A DNA stretch of 64,000 nucleotides from Parahaliea mediterranea (GCF_017255185.1 NZ_JAFKCZ010000004.1:310001-374000); one strand, 5' to 3'; positions 29,149 through 38,221 are shown, counted from the first letter of the stretch. Notes: generated by a model from the sequence alone, not told the origin. Program-made: numbers and translations.

Positions 29149-30747
29149 ATGGCCACCTATCAGCAGACCGTTGAGTCCTTCGCCGCACTGCGCGACCAGC
29201 AGGGCGGTACCTGGGACAACATCAACCCCGAATACGCCGCGCGCATGGCGCTGCAGAACCGTTTCCGCACCGGCCTGGATATCGCCCGCTACACCGCGGC
29301 CATCATGCGCAAGGACATGGCCGAGTACGACGCCGATTCCTCGAGCTACACCCAGTCCCTGGGCTGCTGGCACGGCTTCATTGGCCAGCAGAAGCTGATC
29401 GCCATCAAGAAGCACCACGGCACTACCAACAAGCGCTACCTCTACCTCTCCGGCTGGATGATCGCCGCCCTGCGCAGCGAATTCGGCCCGCTGCCGGACC
29501 AGTCCATGCACGAGAAAACCTCCGTGCCCGCGCTGATCGAAGAGCTCTACACCTTCCTGCGCCAGGCGGATGCCCGTGAGCTGAACCACCTGTTCCGCGA
29601 CCTGGAAGAGGCCCGCAAGGCCGGTGATCAGGTGGCCGAGAAGGCCGCGCTGAACGCCATCGACAACTTCGAGACCCACGTGGTGCCGATCATCGCCGAC
29701 ATCGACGCCGGTTTCGGTAACGAAGAGGCCACCTACCTGCTGGCCAAGAAAATGATCGAGGCGGGCGCCTGCGCCATCCAGATCGAGAACCAGGTGTCCG
29801 ACGCCAAGCAGTGCGGCCACCAGGACGGCAAGGTGACCGTGCCCCACGAGGACTTCCTGGCCAAGATCAACGCCGTGCGTTACGCCTTCCTGGAACTGGG
29901 CGTGGAAGACGGCGTGATCGTCGCCCGCACCGACTCCCTGGGCGCCGGCCTGACCCAGAAGATCCCGGTATCCCGCGACGCCGGCGACCTGGCCCACAAA
30001 TACAACGCCTTCCTGCAAACCGAGGAAGTCAAAGACGCTTCCGACGTGCGCGAGGGCGACGTGGTGATCAAGCAGGACGGCAAGCTGGTGCGCCCGGTGC
30101 GCCTGCCCAACGGCCTGTACCGCTTCAAGGCCGGCACTGGCGAGGAGCGTTGCGTGCTGGACTGTGTGACCAGCCTGCAAAACGGCGCCGACCTGCTGTG
30201 GATCGAGACCGAGAAGCCCCACGTTGGCCAGATCGGCGCCATGGTGAATGCCATCCGCGAGCAGGTACCCAACGCCAAGCTGGTGTACAACAACTCGCCG
30301 TCCTTCAACTGGACCCTGAACTTCCGCCAGCAGGTGTTCGACGCCTGGACCGAGGAAGGCAAGGACGTGTCCGCCTACAACCGCGACAACCTGATGAGCG
30401 CCGAGTACGACGACACCGAACTGGCGGCCCAGGCCGATCAGTGGGTACAGTCCTTCCAGGCGGATGCGTCCCGCGAGGCGGGTATCTTCCACCACCTGAT
30501 CACCCTGCCGACCTACCACACCGCGGCCTTGTCCACCGACAACCTGGCCAAGGGCTACTTCGGCGAGGAAGGCATGCTGGCCTACGTGGCCGGTGTTCAG
30601 CGCAAGGAAATCCGCCAGGGCATCGCCTGCGTCAAGCACCAGGACATGGCCGGCTCCAACATCGGCGATGATCACAAGGAGTACTTCGCTGGCGAGGGCG
30701 CGCTCAAGGCCGGTGGCAAGGACAACACCATGAACCAGTTCGGCTAA
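29149..30747 (+). CDS. aceA: Isocitrate lyase
   Basis: A 532-residue glyoxylate-cycle enzyme that splits isocitrate into glyoxylate and succinate. The catalytic motif KQCGH (C222) is present in DAKQCGHQDGKV, along with IIADIDAGFGN and ENQVSD. Length and sequence match the Pseudomonas-type enzyme rather than the 434-residue E. coli one. The ATG is at 29149 with a GAGG-containing leader. A strong terminator follows at 30799. The enzyme would serve growth on acetyl-CoA-yielding substrates, such as the acids handled by the CoA-dependent operons in this window. Confidence 0.97.
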   Translation: MATYQQTVESFAALRDQQGGTWDNINPEYAARMALQNRFRTGLDIARYTAAIMRKDMAEYDADSSSYTQSLGCWHGFIGQQKLIAIKKHHGTTNKRYLYLSGWMIAALRSEFGPLPDQSMHEKTSVPALIEELYTFLRQADARELNHLFRDLEEARKAGDQVAEKAALNAIDNFETHVVPIIADIDAGFGNEEATYLLAKKMIEAGACAIQIENQVSDAKQCGHQDGKVTVPHEDFLAKINAVRYAFLELGVEDGVIVARTDSLGAGLTQKIPVSRDAGDLAHKYNAFLQTEEVKDASDVREGDVVIKQDGKLVRPVRLPNGLYRFKAGTGEERCVLDCVTSLQNGADLLWIETEKPHVGQIGAMVNAIREQVPNAKLVYNNSPSFNWTLNFRQQVFDAWTEEGKDVSAYNRDNLMSAEYDDTELAAQADQWVQSFQADASREAGIFHHLITLPTYHTAALSTDNLAKGYFGEEGMLAYVAGVQRKEIRQGIACVKHQDMAGSNIGDDHKEYFAGEGALKAGGKDNTMNQFG

Positions 30748-30798
30748 GACGCCGGAGGCGGCGGGCATGGCCCGCCGCCAACCCTGCTGTTTCGTGAA

Positions 30799-30833
30799 CG
30801 GGGAGGTGGCGCAAGCCGCCTCCCCGTTTTTTT
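30799..30833 (+). terminator. Intrinsic terminator of aceA
   Basis: A 12-base stem (30799-30810 with 30815-30826, one G-T wobble) with a GCAA tetraloop is followed by a run of seven T. A textbook Rho-independent terminator, 51 bases past the aceA stop. Confidence 0.9.
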
Positions 30834-30905
30834 ACAAAGCCGGGACGGATACCGATTTCACCGCGCTAGCGGAGGGATTGGGTACTGACCCCTTTTTTAT
30901 GTCCG

Positions 30906-31322
30906 CTATTTCGCCATCGGCGTGGTCGCGGTTGCGACTACCCGCCACACGCCGTCGTCTTCCTCCCACACGTGCATGCTGTAGTGTGGCTCGGTGCCGC
31001 GCACGCTGTGCACCATGATCGCGACATCGTCGTCAATGAAGTGCACCTTGTAGTCAGCGGGTTCGTAGGGGCCCGCGGAGGCGCCGGGGGCGGTTTCGAT
31101 AGCGATCTGCCGGTCGCGGTCGGCGACCCCCTGTGGCGCGATACCGATCATCTGCGGGTCCAGCAGCTTCTTCAGGCTGGTTGCGTCACGGGCCTCGCCC
31201 CAGGACTTGTCGAGGGCGATGAGCTTTTCCCGGTCGGCGGCCTGATCGGCCAGGGCGGGCGCCCCGGCCAGGGTTGCACCAAGGGCCGCGCCGAGGGCCA
31301 GGGTCAGGATGTTGTTGTTCAT
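30906..31322 (-). CDS. Secreted DUF4440/SnoaL-like protein
   Basis: A 138-residue protein with a Sec signal peptide (LALGAALGATLAGAPALA, cleavage near residue 25). The mature part has the small cone-shaped fold of the DUF4440/NTF2-like group (ADREKLIALDKSWGEARDATSLKKLLD, then YKVHFIDDDVAIMVHSV and a C-terminal VWEEDDGVWRVVATATTP). Proteins of this fold bind or isomerise small molecules, but many have no known role. GGAG lies 7 bases before the ATG at 31322. It is the last gene of a minus-strand run after the cupin and M24 peptidase, 54 bases from the cupin. Confidence 0.7.
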   Translation of the reverse strand: MNNNILTLALGAALGATLAGAPALADQAADREKLIALDKSWGEARDATSLKKLLDPQMIGIAPQGVADRDRQIAIETAPGASAGPYEPADYKVHFIDDDVAIMVHSVRGTEPHYSMHVWEEDDGVWRVVATATTPMAK

Positions 31323-31376
31323 GGGCGTCTCCATGCTCCGGGTGAAGCCCCGGATCATGTTTCAAGCTAGTCGACG

Positions 31377-31781
31377 CTACCGGTTCGTGCCAGCCTCGCG
31401 GTTTTCGGTGCCCTGTCCGGGGGTGAAAAACTGCAAGGTGCAGGGCTCCTCGACCCGCGCGGTGTGCCAGGTATTGCGCGGTACTACTACATAGTCGCCG
31501 GGTTCCGCGAGAACCACGCACCGCTCCCCCTCCGGCGAGTCCAGCACCATCGTGGCGCGGCCGGCGATCAGGGTCACCAGCTCGTCGCCCTTGGGGTGAA
31601 TCTCCCAGGTTGGCCAGTTTTCGCTGAACGTGTACTGGGATACCAGCACGTGGCCGGCGAAGTTGTCGTAGTCCCGGTCGAGCTCCTGGTACAGGGTTGG
31701 GCGGTTGCGCTCCGGCACCGCGTCCATGCCCGGGGTGAAGACCACGAATTCACGTGCGATGTTGCCTTGTTTCGCGGGCAT
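31377..31781 (-). CDS. Small cupin-domain protein
   Basis: A 134-residue single-domain cupin. The two cupin motifs are seen as WEIHPKGDELVTLIAGRATM and AEPGDYVVVPRNTWHTARV, containing the usual metal-ligand histidine and glutamate positions. The ATG at 31781 has GGAG seven bases upstream. It starts 14 bases after the M24 peptidase gene, so the two are in one operon. Cupins can be isomerases, dioxygenases or binding proteins; no specific activity can be assigned here. Confidence 0.82.
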   Translation of the reverse strand: MPAKQGNIAREFVVFTPGMDAVPERNRPTLYQELDRDYDNFAGHVLVSQYTFSENWPTWEIHPKGDELVTLIAGRATMVLDSPEGERCVVLAEPGDYVVVPRNTWHTARVEEPCTLQFFTPGQGTENREAGTNR

Positions 31782-31795
31782 GTTGCTCTCCTTGC

Positions 31796-33019
31796 CTATT
31801 CTTCTGCCGCGAGGCCGAAGGGATCGTCGATGGAGGGGGAGGGCTGCGTGAACCAGCGCGGGCCGTCGTCGGTCATGTAGAAGTGGTCCTCCAGGCGCAC
31901 GCCGAATTCCCCGGGCACGCAAATCATCGGTTCGTTGGAGAAGCACATGCCGGTAGCCAGTGGCGTGGCGGTGCCGCGCACCAGGTAGGGCCACTCGTGG
32001 ATATCCAGGCCGATGCCGTGGCCGGTGCGGTGGGGGGTGCCGGGAAGCTGGTAGTCCGGGCCCAGGCCGTGGGCCACCAGCACCTCGCGGGCGGCGTCGT
32101 CGACGCGGCCGCAGGGCACTCCGGGCTGGGCCGCGGCAAATGCCGCGGCCTGTGCCGCCTTCTCGATATCCCAGATTTCGCGCTGGCGGGGACTGGGCTC
32201 TCCGAACACGTAGCTGCGGGTGATGTCGGACACGTAGCCCTGCAGCTGGCAACCGGTGTCGATCAACACCATGTCGCCGCGCTCCAGTGTTTTCGGTTGC
32301 GCCACGCCGTGGGGGAAGGCGGTGTCCGGGCCGAACAGCACGATGCAGAAATAGCTGCCCTTGGGCGCGCCCACCGCGCGGTGGGCGCGGTCGATGAACT
32401 CGGTGACTTCGGTGGTGGTGATGCCTTCACGCAGGATGCTCGCGGCGGCGCGGTGCACGGCGAGGGTCATGTCCTTGGCGCGCTGCATCAGCGCCAGTTC
32501 GGCGGCGGATTTGTGCATCCGGCAGCCGGCGGTGACCGCGGTGGCGCTGACATAGTCGTGTTCCGGCGCCGCCTGCCGCAGGCCGTCGAAGATGAAGAAG
32601 GGGGCCGCCTCGTCGATACCGATGCGCCCGCGGTCGATGCCCAGTTGCGCCAGCACCGTGGCGCACAGGCGGTAGGGGCTCTCGTGTTCCTCCCAGCAGT
32701 GGACCTCGCCGGGGATGCGGATAAAGCCCTGCAGGGTACCGAGCTCGAAGGCCGGCGCGATGTAGTGCACGCCGCCGCTGGCGGGGATCAGCGCGCCGAC
32801 CATACGTTCGGTGGCGCCGAAGGGCGTGCCGGTAAAGTAGTAGAGGTTGGTGCCGGCATTGACGTAGACGGCGTCCAGGCCGGCCTCCCGCATCAACGCC
32901 TGGGCCTGTCGCAGGCGGGCCTCGAACTCGCCGTCGGCGATGGCTGTCGCGCCGCCGGTCATGTCCGTGAGGCCGGCCAGGGCCTGTTCGGCAGTGGCGC
33001 CACCCATACCTGTCGTCAT
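31796..33019 (-). CDS. M24-family aminopeptidase (Xaa-Pro/creatinase-like)
   Basis: A 407-residue pita-bread-fold metallopeptidase. The five dinuclear metal ligands are visible: two aspartates in LIDTGCQLQGYVSDITRSY, the histidine in GHGIGLDIHE, and glutamates in FSNEPMI and VRLEDHFYMT. An N-terminal creatinase-like domain precedes (about 20-160). The family cleaves Xaa-Pro dipeptides or related C-N bonds. CAGGAG precedes the ATG at 33019. It is the first gene of a run with the cupin and DUF4440 genes and is divergent from an HxlR regulator, with an inverted repeat between them. Confidence 0.9.
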   Translation of the reverse strand: MTTGMGGATAEQALAGLTDMTGGATAIADGEFEARLRQAQALMREAGLDAVYVNAGTNLYYFTGTPFGATERMVGALIPASGGVHYIAPAFELGTLQGFIRIPGEVHCWEEHESPYRLCATVLAQLGIDRGRIGIDEAAPFFIFDGLRQAAPEHDYVSATAVTAGCRMHKSAAELALMQRAKDMTLAVHRAAASILREGITTTEVTEFIDRAHRAVGAPKGSYFCIVLFGPDTAFPHGVAQPKTLERGDMVLIDTGCQLQGYVSDITRSYVFGEPSPRQREIWDIEKAAQAAAFAAAQPGVPCGRVDDAAREVLVAHGLGPDYQLPGTPHRTGHGIGLDIHEWPYLVRGTATPLATGMCFSNEPMICVPGEFGVRLEDHFYMTDDGPRWFTQPSPSIDDPFGLAAEE

Positions 33020-33075
33020 AAACTCTCCTGTTTTCCGAAATATCTTTGGATTTCGGTGGATTTTAGCTCAATAGA

Positions 33076-33096
33076 GTCAATAATTTCCCGATTGAC
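33076..33096. promoter_or_regulatory. Inverted repeat GTCAAT-N9-ATTGAC in divergent promoter
   Basis: GTCAAT (33076-33081) and ATTGAC (33091-33096) form a 6-base inverted repeat with a 9-base spacer between the M24 peptidase and HxlR genes. Spacing suits a dimeric winged-helix regulator such as HxlR; this assignment is inferred. Confidence 0.5.
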
Positions 33097-33116
33097 AGGG
33101 TGAGTCAGGAGTTTTC

Positions 33117-33650
33117 ATGCGCTGGACGGATATCGATAAACAAGTGTGCTCGGTGGCGCGGGCACTCTCGGTGGTGGGCGAGCGCTGGACCTTGCTGATA
33201 CTGCGGGACGCCTTTCTCGGCACCCGGCGTTTCGACCAGTTCCAGCACAACCTCGGCATTACCCGCCATCGCCTTTCCGAGCGCCTGGGCAAGCTGGTGG
33301 AGCAGGGCGTGCTGGTCAAGGTGCCCTACCAGGACCGCCCGGTGCGCCACGAGTACCGCCTGACCCGCAAGGGCCTGGGCCTGTACCCGGTGCTGATGAG
33401 CCTGGCGCGCTGGGGCGACGAGTGGATGGCCGACGAGGCCGGTCCGCCCCTGGAATACGTGCACCAGGGCTGCGGCCACAAAACCATACCGGTCATGGCC
33501 TGCAGCGAGTGCGGCGAGCCCCTGCGCCCGGAGGGTGTGCGCACCGTCATAGGGCCGGGCCTGCGCGCCCTCGCCGACGGCCTGGATGACGCGGAATCAC
33601 CGACGATTCCGGAAATCATTCGCCGCTCCATGAGCACCCCAATGTCTTAG
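33117..33650 (+). CDS. HxlR-family transcriptional regulator
   Basis: A 177-residue MarR/HxlR-type winged helix protein. The family core is clear: CSVARALSVVGERWTLLILRDAFLGTRRFDQFQHNLGITRHRLSERL, then a wing and YRLTRKGLGLYPVL. The C-terminal part adds a zinc-ribbon-like set C119-x-H121 and C129-xx-C132 (GCGHKTIPVMACSECGEPL), seen in some HxlR members. CAGGAG precedes the ATG. It is divergent from the M24 peptidase-cupin genes and likely represses them. Confidence 0.9.
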   Translation: MRWTDIDKQVCSVARALSVVGERWTLLILRDAFLGTRRFDQFQHNLGITRHRLSERLGKLVEQGVLVKVPYQDRPVRHEYRLTRKGLGLYPVLMSLARWGDEWMADEAGPPLEYVHQGCGHKTIPVMACSECGEPLRPEGVRTVIGPGLRALADGLDDAESPTIPEIIRRSMSTPMS

Positions 33651-33661
33651 TTAGCAAAAGC

Positions 33662-33681
33662 GCCTTAACATTTGTTAAGGC
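33662..33681. terminator. 20-bp inverted repeat between convergent genes
   Basis: GCCTTAACA (33662-33670) and TGTTAAGGC (33673-33681) are exact reverse complements with a 2-base gap, between the 3' ends of the HxlR and Crp/Fnr genes. It could be a bidirectional terminator hairpin, but no T-run follows on either strand; a protein-binding palindrome is also possible. Confidence 0.5.
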
Positions 33682-33704
33682 ACGCCCCCGCCGGACCTTC
33701 CATA

Positions 33705-34292
33705 CTACTTGCGCTTGAGACGGGACAGCGACACCGCGTCGACGCCGATGTACGAGGCGATGTGGTGCTGGGGCAGGCGCGCGAGCAGTTCGGGCTCCCG
33801 CTCCCGCAACCACTCGTAGCGCTGCCGCGCGTTGCCGGTCAGCAGCATGGCTTCGCGCTGCTCGTTGCGCATGAAGGCCTCGGACAGCAGCCGGATCAGC
33901 AACTGCGCCACGTCGATGTCGGCCTGGGCCGCCTCGCGCAGGGGCGCGAACGGCACCGCCAGTACCGTGGTCGGCTCCAGGGCCTGCATGCTGAACGGCG
34001 CCGGTGAACCGGTCATGGCCGCGCTGACCGCCCCCACCATGTGGGGGGCGCTGTAGAAGGCCTTGTTGCGCTCCTTGCCGTCCGGCGTGGTGTAGAACAG
34101 GCGCAGCAGGCCGCTGTCCACAAAGTAGAGCAGATGCCGTTCATCGCCGGCGCGGAGCAGGAATTCGTCGCGTTGCAGCTGACGCGGCTGGCAGTGCGCC
34201 AGCCAGGCTTCCAGGGCCGCCGGACGGGAGAGTCCCTGCTGGCGCAGCCACTGGCGAAGGTGGTCCAGCGAGTGAACGGTGGTGTTTGACAT
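33705..34292 (-). CDS. Crp/Fnr-family regulator
   Basis: A 195-residue cyclic-nucleotide-binding-fold regulator. The beta-roll spans about 20-115 (RDEFLLRAGDERHLLYFVDSGLLRLFYTTPDGKERNKAF) and a long helix leads into a short C-terminal helix-turn-helix (LPQHHIASYIGVDAVSLSRLKRK). The protein ends right after the recognition helix, as in the compact Crp/Fnr branch common in Bacteroidetes. No cysteine cluster for an FNR-type iron-sulfur site is present. Its ATG at 34292 is only 26 bases from that of the divergent class II aldolase. Confidence 0.88.
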   Translation of the reverse strand: MSNTTVHSLDHLRQWLRQQGLSRPAALEAWLAHCQPRQLQRDEFLLRAGDERHLLYFVDSGLLRLFYTTPDGKERNKAFYSAPHMVGAVSAAMTGSPAPFSMQALEPTTVLAVPFAPLREAAQADIDVAQLLIRLLSEAFMRNEQREAMLLTGNARQRYEWLREREPELLARLPQHHIASYIGVDAVSLSRLKRK

Positions 34293-34318
34293 AGCATGAT
34301 AACCGGAGGAAAGATTCC

Positions 34319-35107
34319 ATGGCCGAAGCCGTCAACAATATCATAATGAACAGTGATCCCGATGCGATGAAGCCGGGTGAGGGACAATCCGTAGAGGAGG
34401 TGCGCGCCGAGCGCAAGCGCAAACTGGCCGCGGCCTACCGCGCCTTTGGACGCTTCGGTTTTGACGAGGGGGTGGCGGGGCATATCACCGTCCGCGACCC
34501 GGAGCGCACCGACCACTTCTGGGTGGCCCCGATGGGGCGCTCCTTCAAGCAGATGAAGGTGTCCGACCTGCTGTTGGTCAGTCATGAGGGCGAAGTTGTG
34601 GAGGGCGAGGGCCTGCTCAACGGCGCCGCGTTCACCATTCACTCCCGTATCCACATGGCCCACCCGCGGGTCGTGGCCGCGGCCCATTCACACTCCCTGC
34701 ACGGCAAGGCCTTCTCCGCCCTGGGGCGCAAGCTCGAGCCCCTGACCCAGGATGCCTGCGCCTTTTTCGAGGACCATGTGCTGTTCGAATTCACCGGCGT
34801 GGTGCTCGACTGCGACGAGGGTGAGCAGATTGCCTCGGCGCTCGGCGACTGCAAGGCCGCCATCCTGCAGAACCACGGCCTGCTTACAGTGGGCGAGTCG
34901 GTGGACGAGGCGGCGTGGTGGTTCATCACCATGGAGCGCAGCTGCCAGGCCCAGCTGCTGGCGGAAGCCGCCGGCACGCCGCGCCCGATCGATCGTGATA
35001 TCGCGCTCAAGACGCGGGAGACCGTGGGCAACAGCCTGGCGGGCTGGTTCCAGTTCCAGCCGATTTACGACGTGATAGTGGCCGAGCAGCCCGATTTGCT
35101 CGATTGA
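34319..35107 (+). CDS. Class II aldolase/adducin-family protein
   Basis: A 262-residue class II aldolase-fold enzyme (FucA/AraD group). The zinc-site histidines are visible in AAHSHSLHGKAFSALG, with a third in LQNHGLLTVGESVDEAAWW. Members cleave or epimerise phosphorylated sugars, or act as decarboxylases; the true substrate is not clear. GGAGGA sits just before the ATG at 34319. It lies divergent from the Crp/Fnr gene and ahead of a GC-rich hairpin and a TonB receptor on the same strand. Confidence 0.88.
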   Translation: MAEAVNNIIMNSDPDAMKPGEGQSVEEVRAERKRKLAAAYRAFGRFGFDEGVAGHITVRDPERTDHFWVAPMGRSFKQMKVSDLLLVSHEGEVVEGEGLLNGAAFTIHSRIHMAHPRVVAAAHSHSLHGKAFSALGRKLEPLTQDACAFFEDHVLFEFTGVVLDCDEGEQIASALGDCKAAILQNHGLLTVGESVDEAAWWFITMERSCQAQLLAEAAGTPRPIDRDIALKTRETVGNSLAGWFQFQPIYDVIVAEQPDLLD

Positions 35108-35121
35108 GTAGCTCTCGTGAG

Positions 35122-35143
35122 CCCCCGGCCCGGTCGCCGGGGG
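35122..35143 (+). terminator. Hairpin after class II aldolase
   Basis: CCCCCGGC (35122-35129) pairs with GCCGGGGG (35136-35143), 15 bases after the aldolase stop, followed by TGTTT. A probable weak intrinsic terminator. Confidence 0.55.
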
Positions 35144-35255
35144 TGTTTCCCCTCAACGCCAATCCTATGAAAAATTAACAGCTTCCGGCCCTGTACCTTG
35201 CCGGTACGCGGACTAGACTTCGGGCATATAACTTTAATAATGCGAGGAGCCCGCC

Positions 35256-37607
35256 ATGCCACTGCACCGCAAAACCCTGCTTGCCGCTTCCATCCTGGCC
35301 CTGGTGCCCGGGTCAGCACTGGCCCAGCTCGAGGAAGTGCTGGTGACCGCCACCAAGCGCGAGGCCTCGGCCCAGGACCTGCCGTTCTCGATCAACGCCC
35401 AGTCCGCCGCGGATATCAAGCGCAGCGGGGCGGTGAACCTCGAGGACCTGTCGCGCAATGTCGCCGGCCTCAGTATCCAGAACCTCGGCCCCGGCCAGAG
35501 CCAGGTGGCGATCCGCGGGGTGTCCGCGGGCCAGATCGTGCGCGACCAGCCGGGGGTGAAGGAGCAGGTCGGGGTGTACGTGGACGAGACCGTGATCTCG
35601 GTGTCCCTGTTCACCCCGGATCTCGACCTCTACGACCTCAACCGGGTGGAGACCCTGCGCGGGCCCCAGGGCACGCTGTTCGGTTCCGGCTCGGTGGGCG
35701 GCACCATCCGCTTCATTACCAACCAGCCGGAGATGGATGACTTCAACGGTTCGGTGGAGGCGGACTTGAACACCATCACCGACGGCGAGGAGGGCGGCCA
35801 CCTCAAGGGTCACCTGAATATCCCCATGGGCGACAACCTGGCCATGCGGGTGGTGGGCTACACCACCGAGTACGGCGGCTATATTGACGCCCTGCGCGAG
35901 GGCGGCGGCAGGGATGAGGACGTCAACAGCGGCAACCGCACCGGCGGGCGCGTGGCGCTGGCCTGGGAGCCCACCGAGACCCTGAGCATCACTCCGCGGG
36001 TGATCTACCAGGAGATCGAAACCGATGGTTTCAACCGCCAGGAAGTGTTCAACATTTTCGCCAACCCCTACACCACCACGCGGCCGGCGATCCAGCTCGA
36101 CGAGCGCGAGCAGTACCTGCTGCTGGACGAGGGCTTCGAGGACGAGACCCTGATCGCCGACCTGGTGGTCAACTGGAGCCTGGAGGGCGTGGACCTGACC
36201 TACACCGGCAGCTACACCGAGCGCGACATCCTGGTCAGCCGCGACGCCAGCGCCCTGACCGGCTCGGTGTCCATTGACCTGGGCTTTCCGGAGTCGGCCG
36301 TCAGCCTGCCCTCCAACCTGCACGACGCCACCGACGTCGAGCAGGTCACCCACGAGTTCCGCGTCGCCTCCAACGGCGCCGGCGACCTGCAGTGGGTGGC
36401 GGGGGTGTTTTACTCCGATGTCGAGCGCAAATACTCCCAGCGCCTGCCCACCCCGGGCTACGACGCGGTGACCGACGATACGCTGGGTGACGGCGCGGCG
36501 GCGGGGGCGGCCAATGGCTACGGCCCCGACTCGCCCTACAACTCCGACCTGCCCTACGATATCGAGCAGATGGCGGTGTTCGGCGAGATGAGCTACCAGT
36601 TGACCGAGCGCCTGAACCTGACCCTCGGCGGCCGCTGGTACGACTTCGAGGAGGAGCGGCGCTTTACCAGCGGCGGCCTGTTCTCCAACGGCGACGACCA
36701 GACCGACGATACCTCGTCGGACGGCTTCAACCCGCGGCTGATGGCCAGCTACGCCCTCAGCGACGAAATGACCGTGAATGCCCAGGCCTCCCAGGGCTTC
36801 CGCCTCGGCGGCGTCAACGACCCCTTGAACCGGACTCTTTGTGACGCGGGTGACGAGCGCACCTTCGGCAGTTTCCAGGTCTACGACGACGAGAGCCTGT
36901 GGAACTACGAGCTGGGCTTCAAGAGCCTGTTTGGCGGCCTGAGCTTCAACGCCGCGATCTTCTACACCGATATCGAGGACCTGCAGGTGACCCTGGACGC
37001 CGGTTCCTGTTCCTCGCGCATCTCCTTCAATGTGCCCGAGGCCCACACCCTGGGCGCCGAGTGGGAGCTGTCGGCCTACCCGCTGGACGGCCTGCTGGTG
37101 ACTTTCAACGGCAGCTACGTGGAGGCCGAATTCGACTCCACCGTGACCAACAGCGAAGGCGCGGTGCTCGGTGGGGTGGAAAAGGGCAACCGCCTGGCCT
37201 CGGTGCCTGAGTTCCAGATGTCCACCTCGGTCACCTACACCTTCCCGGTGGCGTTGTTCGGGGCCAATGAAATGTACCTGTCGGCACAGCTGCAGTACGT
37301 GGGTGACCGCTACACCCAGCCCAGTGACCAGGTGGCCGGGGCCGGGGACTTTACCTCGGGCCTGGCCTATGGCGGCGCCACCGGCAACGAGGTGACCAGC
37401 GTCGACCTGGAACTGGATTCCTACGAGCTGATCAACCTCAGCACCGGCATCAACTGGGATACCTGGGAGGCGGTACTCTACGTCAACAACGTGGCCGACG
37501 AGAACGTCGACCTGTCCTTCGACCGCGAGCGCGGCGGGCGCGCGCGCCTGGCCTACCGCACCAACCAGCCCCGCACCGTGGGACTTACCGTGCGCAAGTA
37601 TTTCTGA
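35256..37607 (+). CDS. TonB-dependent outer-membrane receptor
   Basis: A 783-residue receptor. Signal peptide about 1-24 (LLAASILALVPGSALA), TonB-box-like LEEVLVTATKREASAQDLP, plug with VAIRGVSAGQI and ETLRGPQGTLFGSGSVGGTIRFITNQ, then a beta barrel ending in phenylalanine (TVRKYF). GAGGAG precedes the ATG. It is flanked by hairpins on both sides, so it is probably a single-gene unit. GC is high, as in the neighbouring genes. The ligand is unknown; the family relatives in this type of genome usually import organic compounds. Confidence 0.93.
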   Translation: MPLHRKTLLAASILALVPGSALAQLEEVLVTATKREASAQDLPFSINAQSAADIKRSGAVNLEDLSRNVAGLSIQNLGPGQSQVAIRGVSAGQIVRDQPGVKEQVGVYVDETVISVSLFTPDLDLYDLNRVETLRGPQGTLFGSGSVGGTIRFITNQPEMDDFNGSVEADLNTITDGEEGGHLKGHLNIPMGDNLAMRVVGYTTEYGGYIDALREGGGRDEDVNSGNRTGGRVALAWEPTETLSITPRVIYQEIETDGFNRQEVFNIFANPYTTTRPAIQLDEREQYLLLDEGFEDETLIADLVVNWSLEGVDLTYTGSYTERDILVSRDASALTGSVSIDLGFPESAVSLPSNLHDATDVEQVTHEFRVASNGAGDLQWVAGVFYSDVERKYSQRLPTPGYDAVTDDTLGDGAAAGAANGYGPDSPYNSDLPYDIEQMAVFGEMSYQLTERLNLTLGGRWYDFEEERRFTSGGLFSNGDDQTDDTSSDGFNPRLMASYALSDEMTVNAQASQGFRLGGVNDPLNRTLCDAGDERTFGSFQVYDDESLWNYELGFKSLFGGLSFNAAIFYTDIEDLQVTLDAGSCSSRISFNVPEAHTLGAEWELSAYPLDGLLVTFNGSYVEAEFDSTVTNSEGAVLGGVEKGNRLASVPEFQMSTSVTYTFPVALFGANEMYLSAQLQYVGDRYTQPSDQVAGAGDFTSGLAYGGATGNEVTSVDLELDSYELINLSTGINWDTWEAVLYVNNVADENVDLSFDRERGGRARLAYRTNQPRTVGLTVRKYF

Positions 37608-37627
37608 GCCGATCCCGCCCGTCGACG

Positions 37628-37658
37628 AGCCCGGCCCCGCGCCGGGCTTTTTGTTTTT
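37628..37658 (+). terminator. Intrinsic terminator of TonB receptor
   Basis: AGCCCGGC (37628-37635) pairs with GCCGGGCT (37641-37648) around a 5-base loop and is followed by a T-rich run (37648-37657). A strong Rho-independent terminator. Confidence 0.88.
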
Positions 37659-37745
37659 CGCGCCTGCGTTAACGGGTGGGTCATCGCCGCGGTGCCCAGC
37701 TGCTATGCTGTTGTACCTCGGACGCAGATGACTGGGAGATGGGTG

Positions 37746-38221
37746 ATGAAACTGAAGATCAATGGCCGTACACATGAGGTGGACGCCGAACCGGACATGC
37801 CGCTGCTGTGGGTGCTGCGCGACCTGTTGGGCCTCAAGGGCACCAAATTCGGTTGCGGCAAGGCCTTGTGTGGCGCCTGCACGGTACACTTCAACGGCAG
37901 CGCCACGCGGTCCTGCCAGCTGCCGGTTTCCGCCGCGGCGGAGGGGGAGGTCGTCACCATCGAGGGGCTCTCCGCCGATGGCAATCACCCGGTCCAGGTG
38001 GCGTGGCGCGCGCGCAATGTGCCCCAGTGTGGCTACTGCCAGTCGGGCCAGATCATGGCCGCCAGCGCCCTGCTGGCGCGCAACGCCAATCCCGGCGACG
38101 ACGAGATCGACGCCGCCATGAGCGGCAATATCTGCCGCTGCGGCACCTATCCCCGCATCCGCGCGGCGCTGCGCGACGCCGCGCGGGCGACCTCGGAAGC
38201 CAGGGCGGGGGAGGGCGAAGC

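Noticed and set aside
29143-30768. Antisense frame of 541 residues opposite aceA
   Set aside because: Mirror of a highly biased coding sequence; isocitrate lyase on the plus strand is certain.
35313-37988. Antisense frame of 891 residues opposite the third TonB receptor
   Set aside because: Same GC-driven shadow effect; no ribosome site or recognisable motif.
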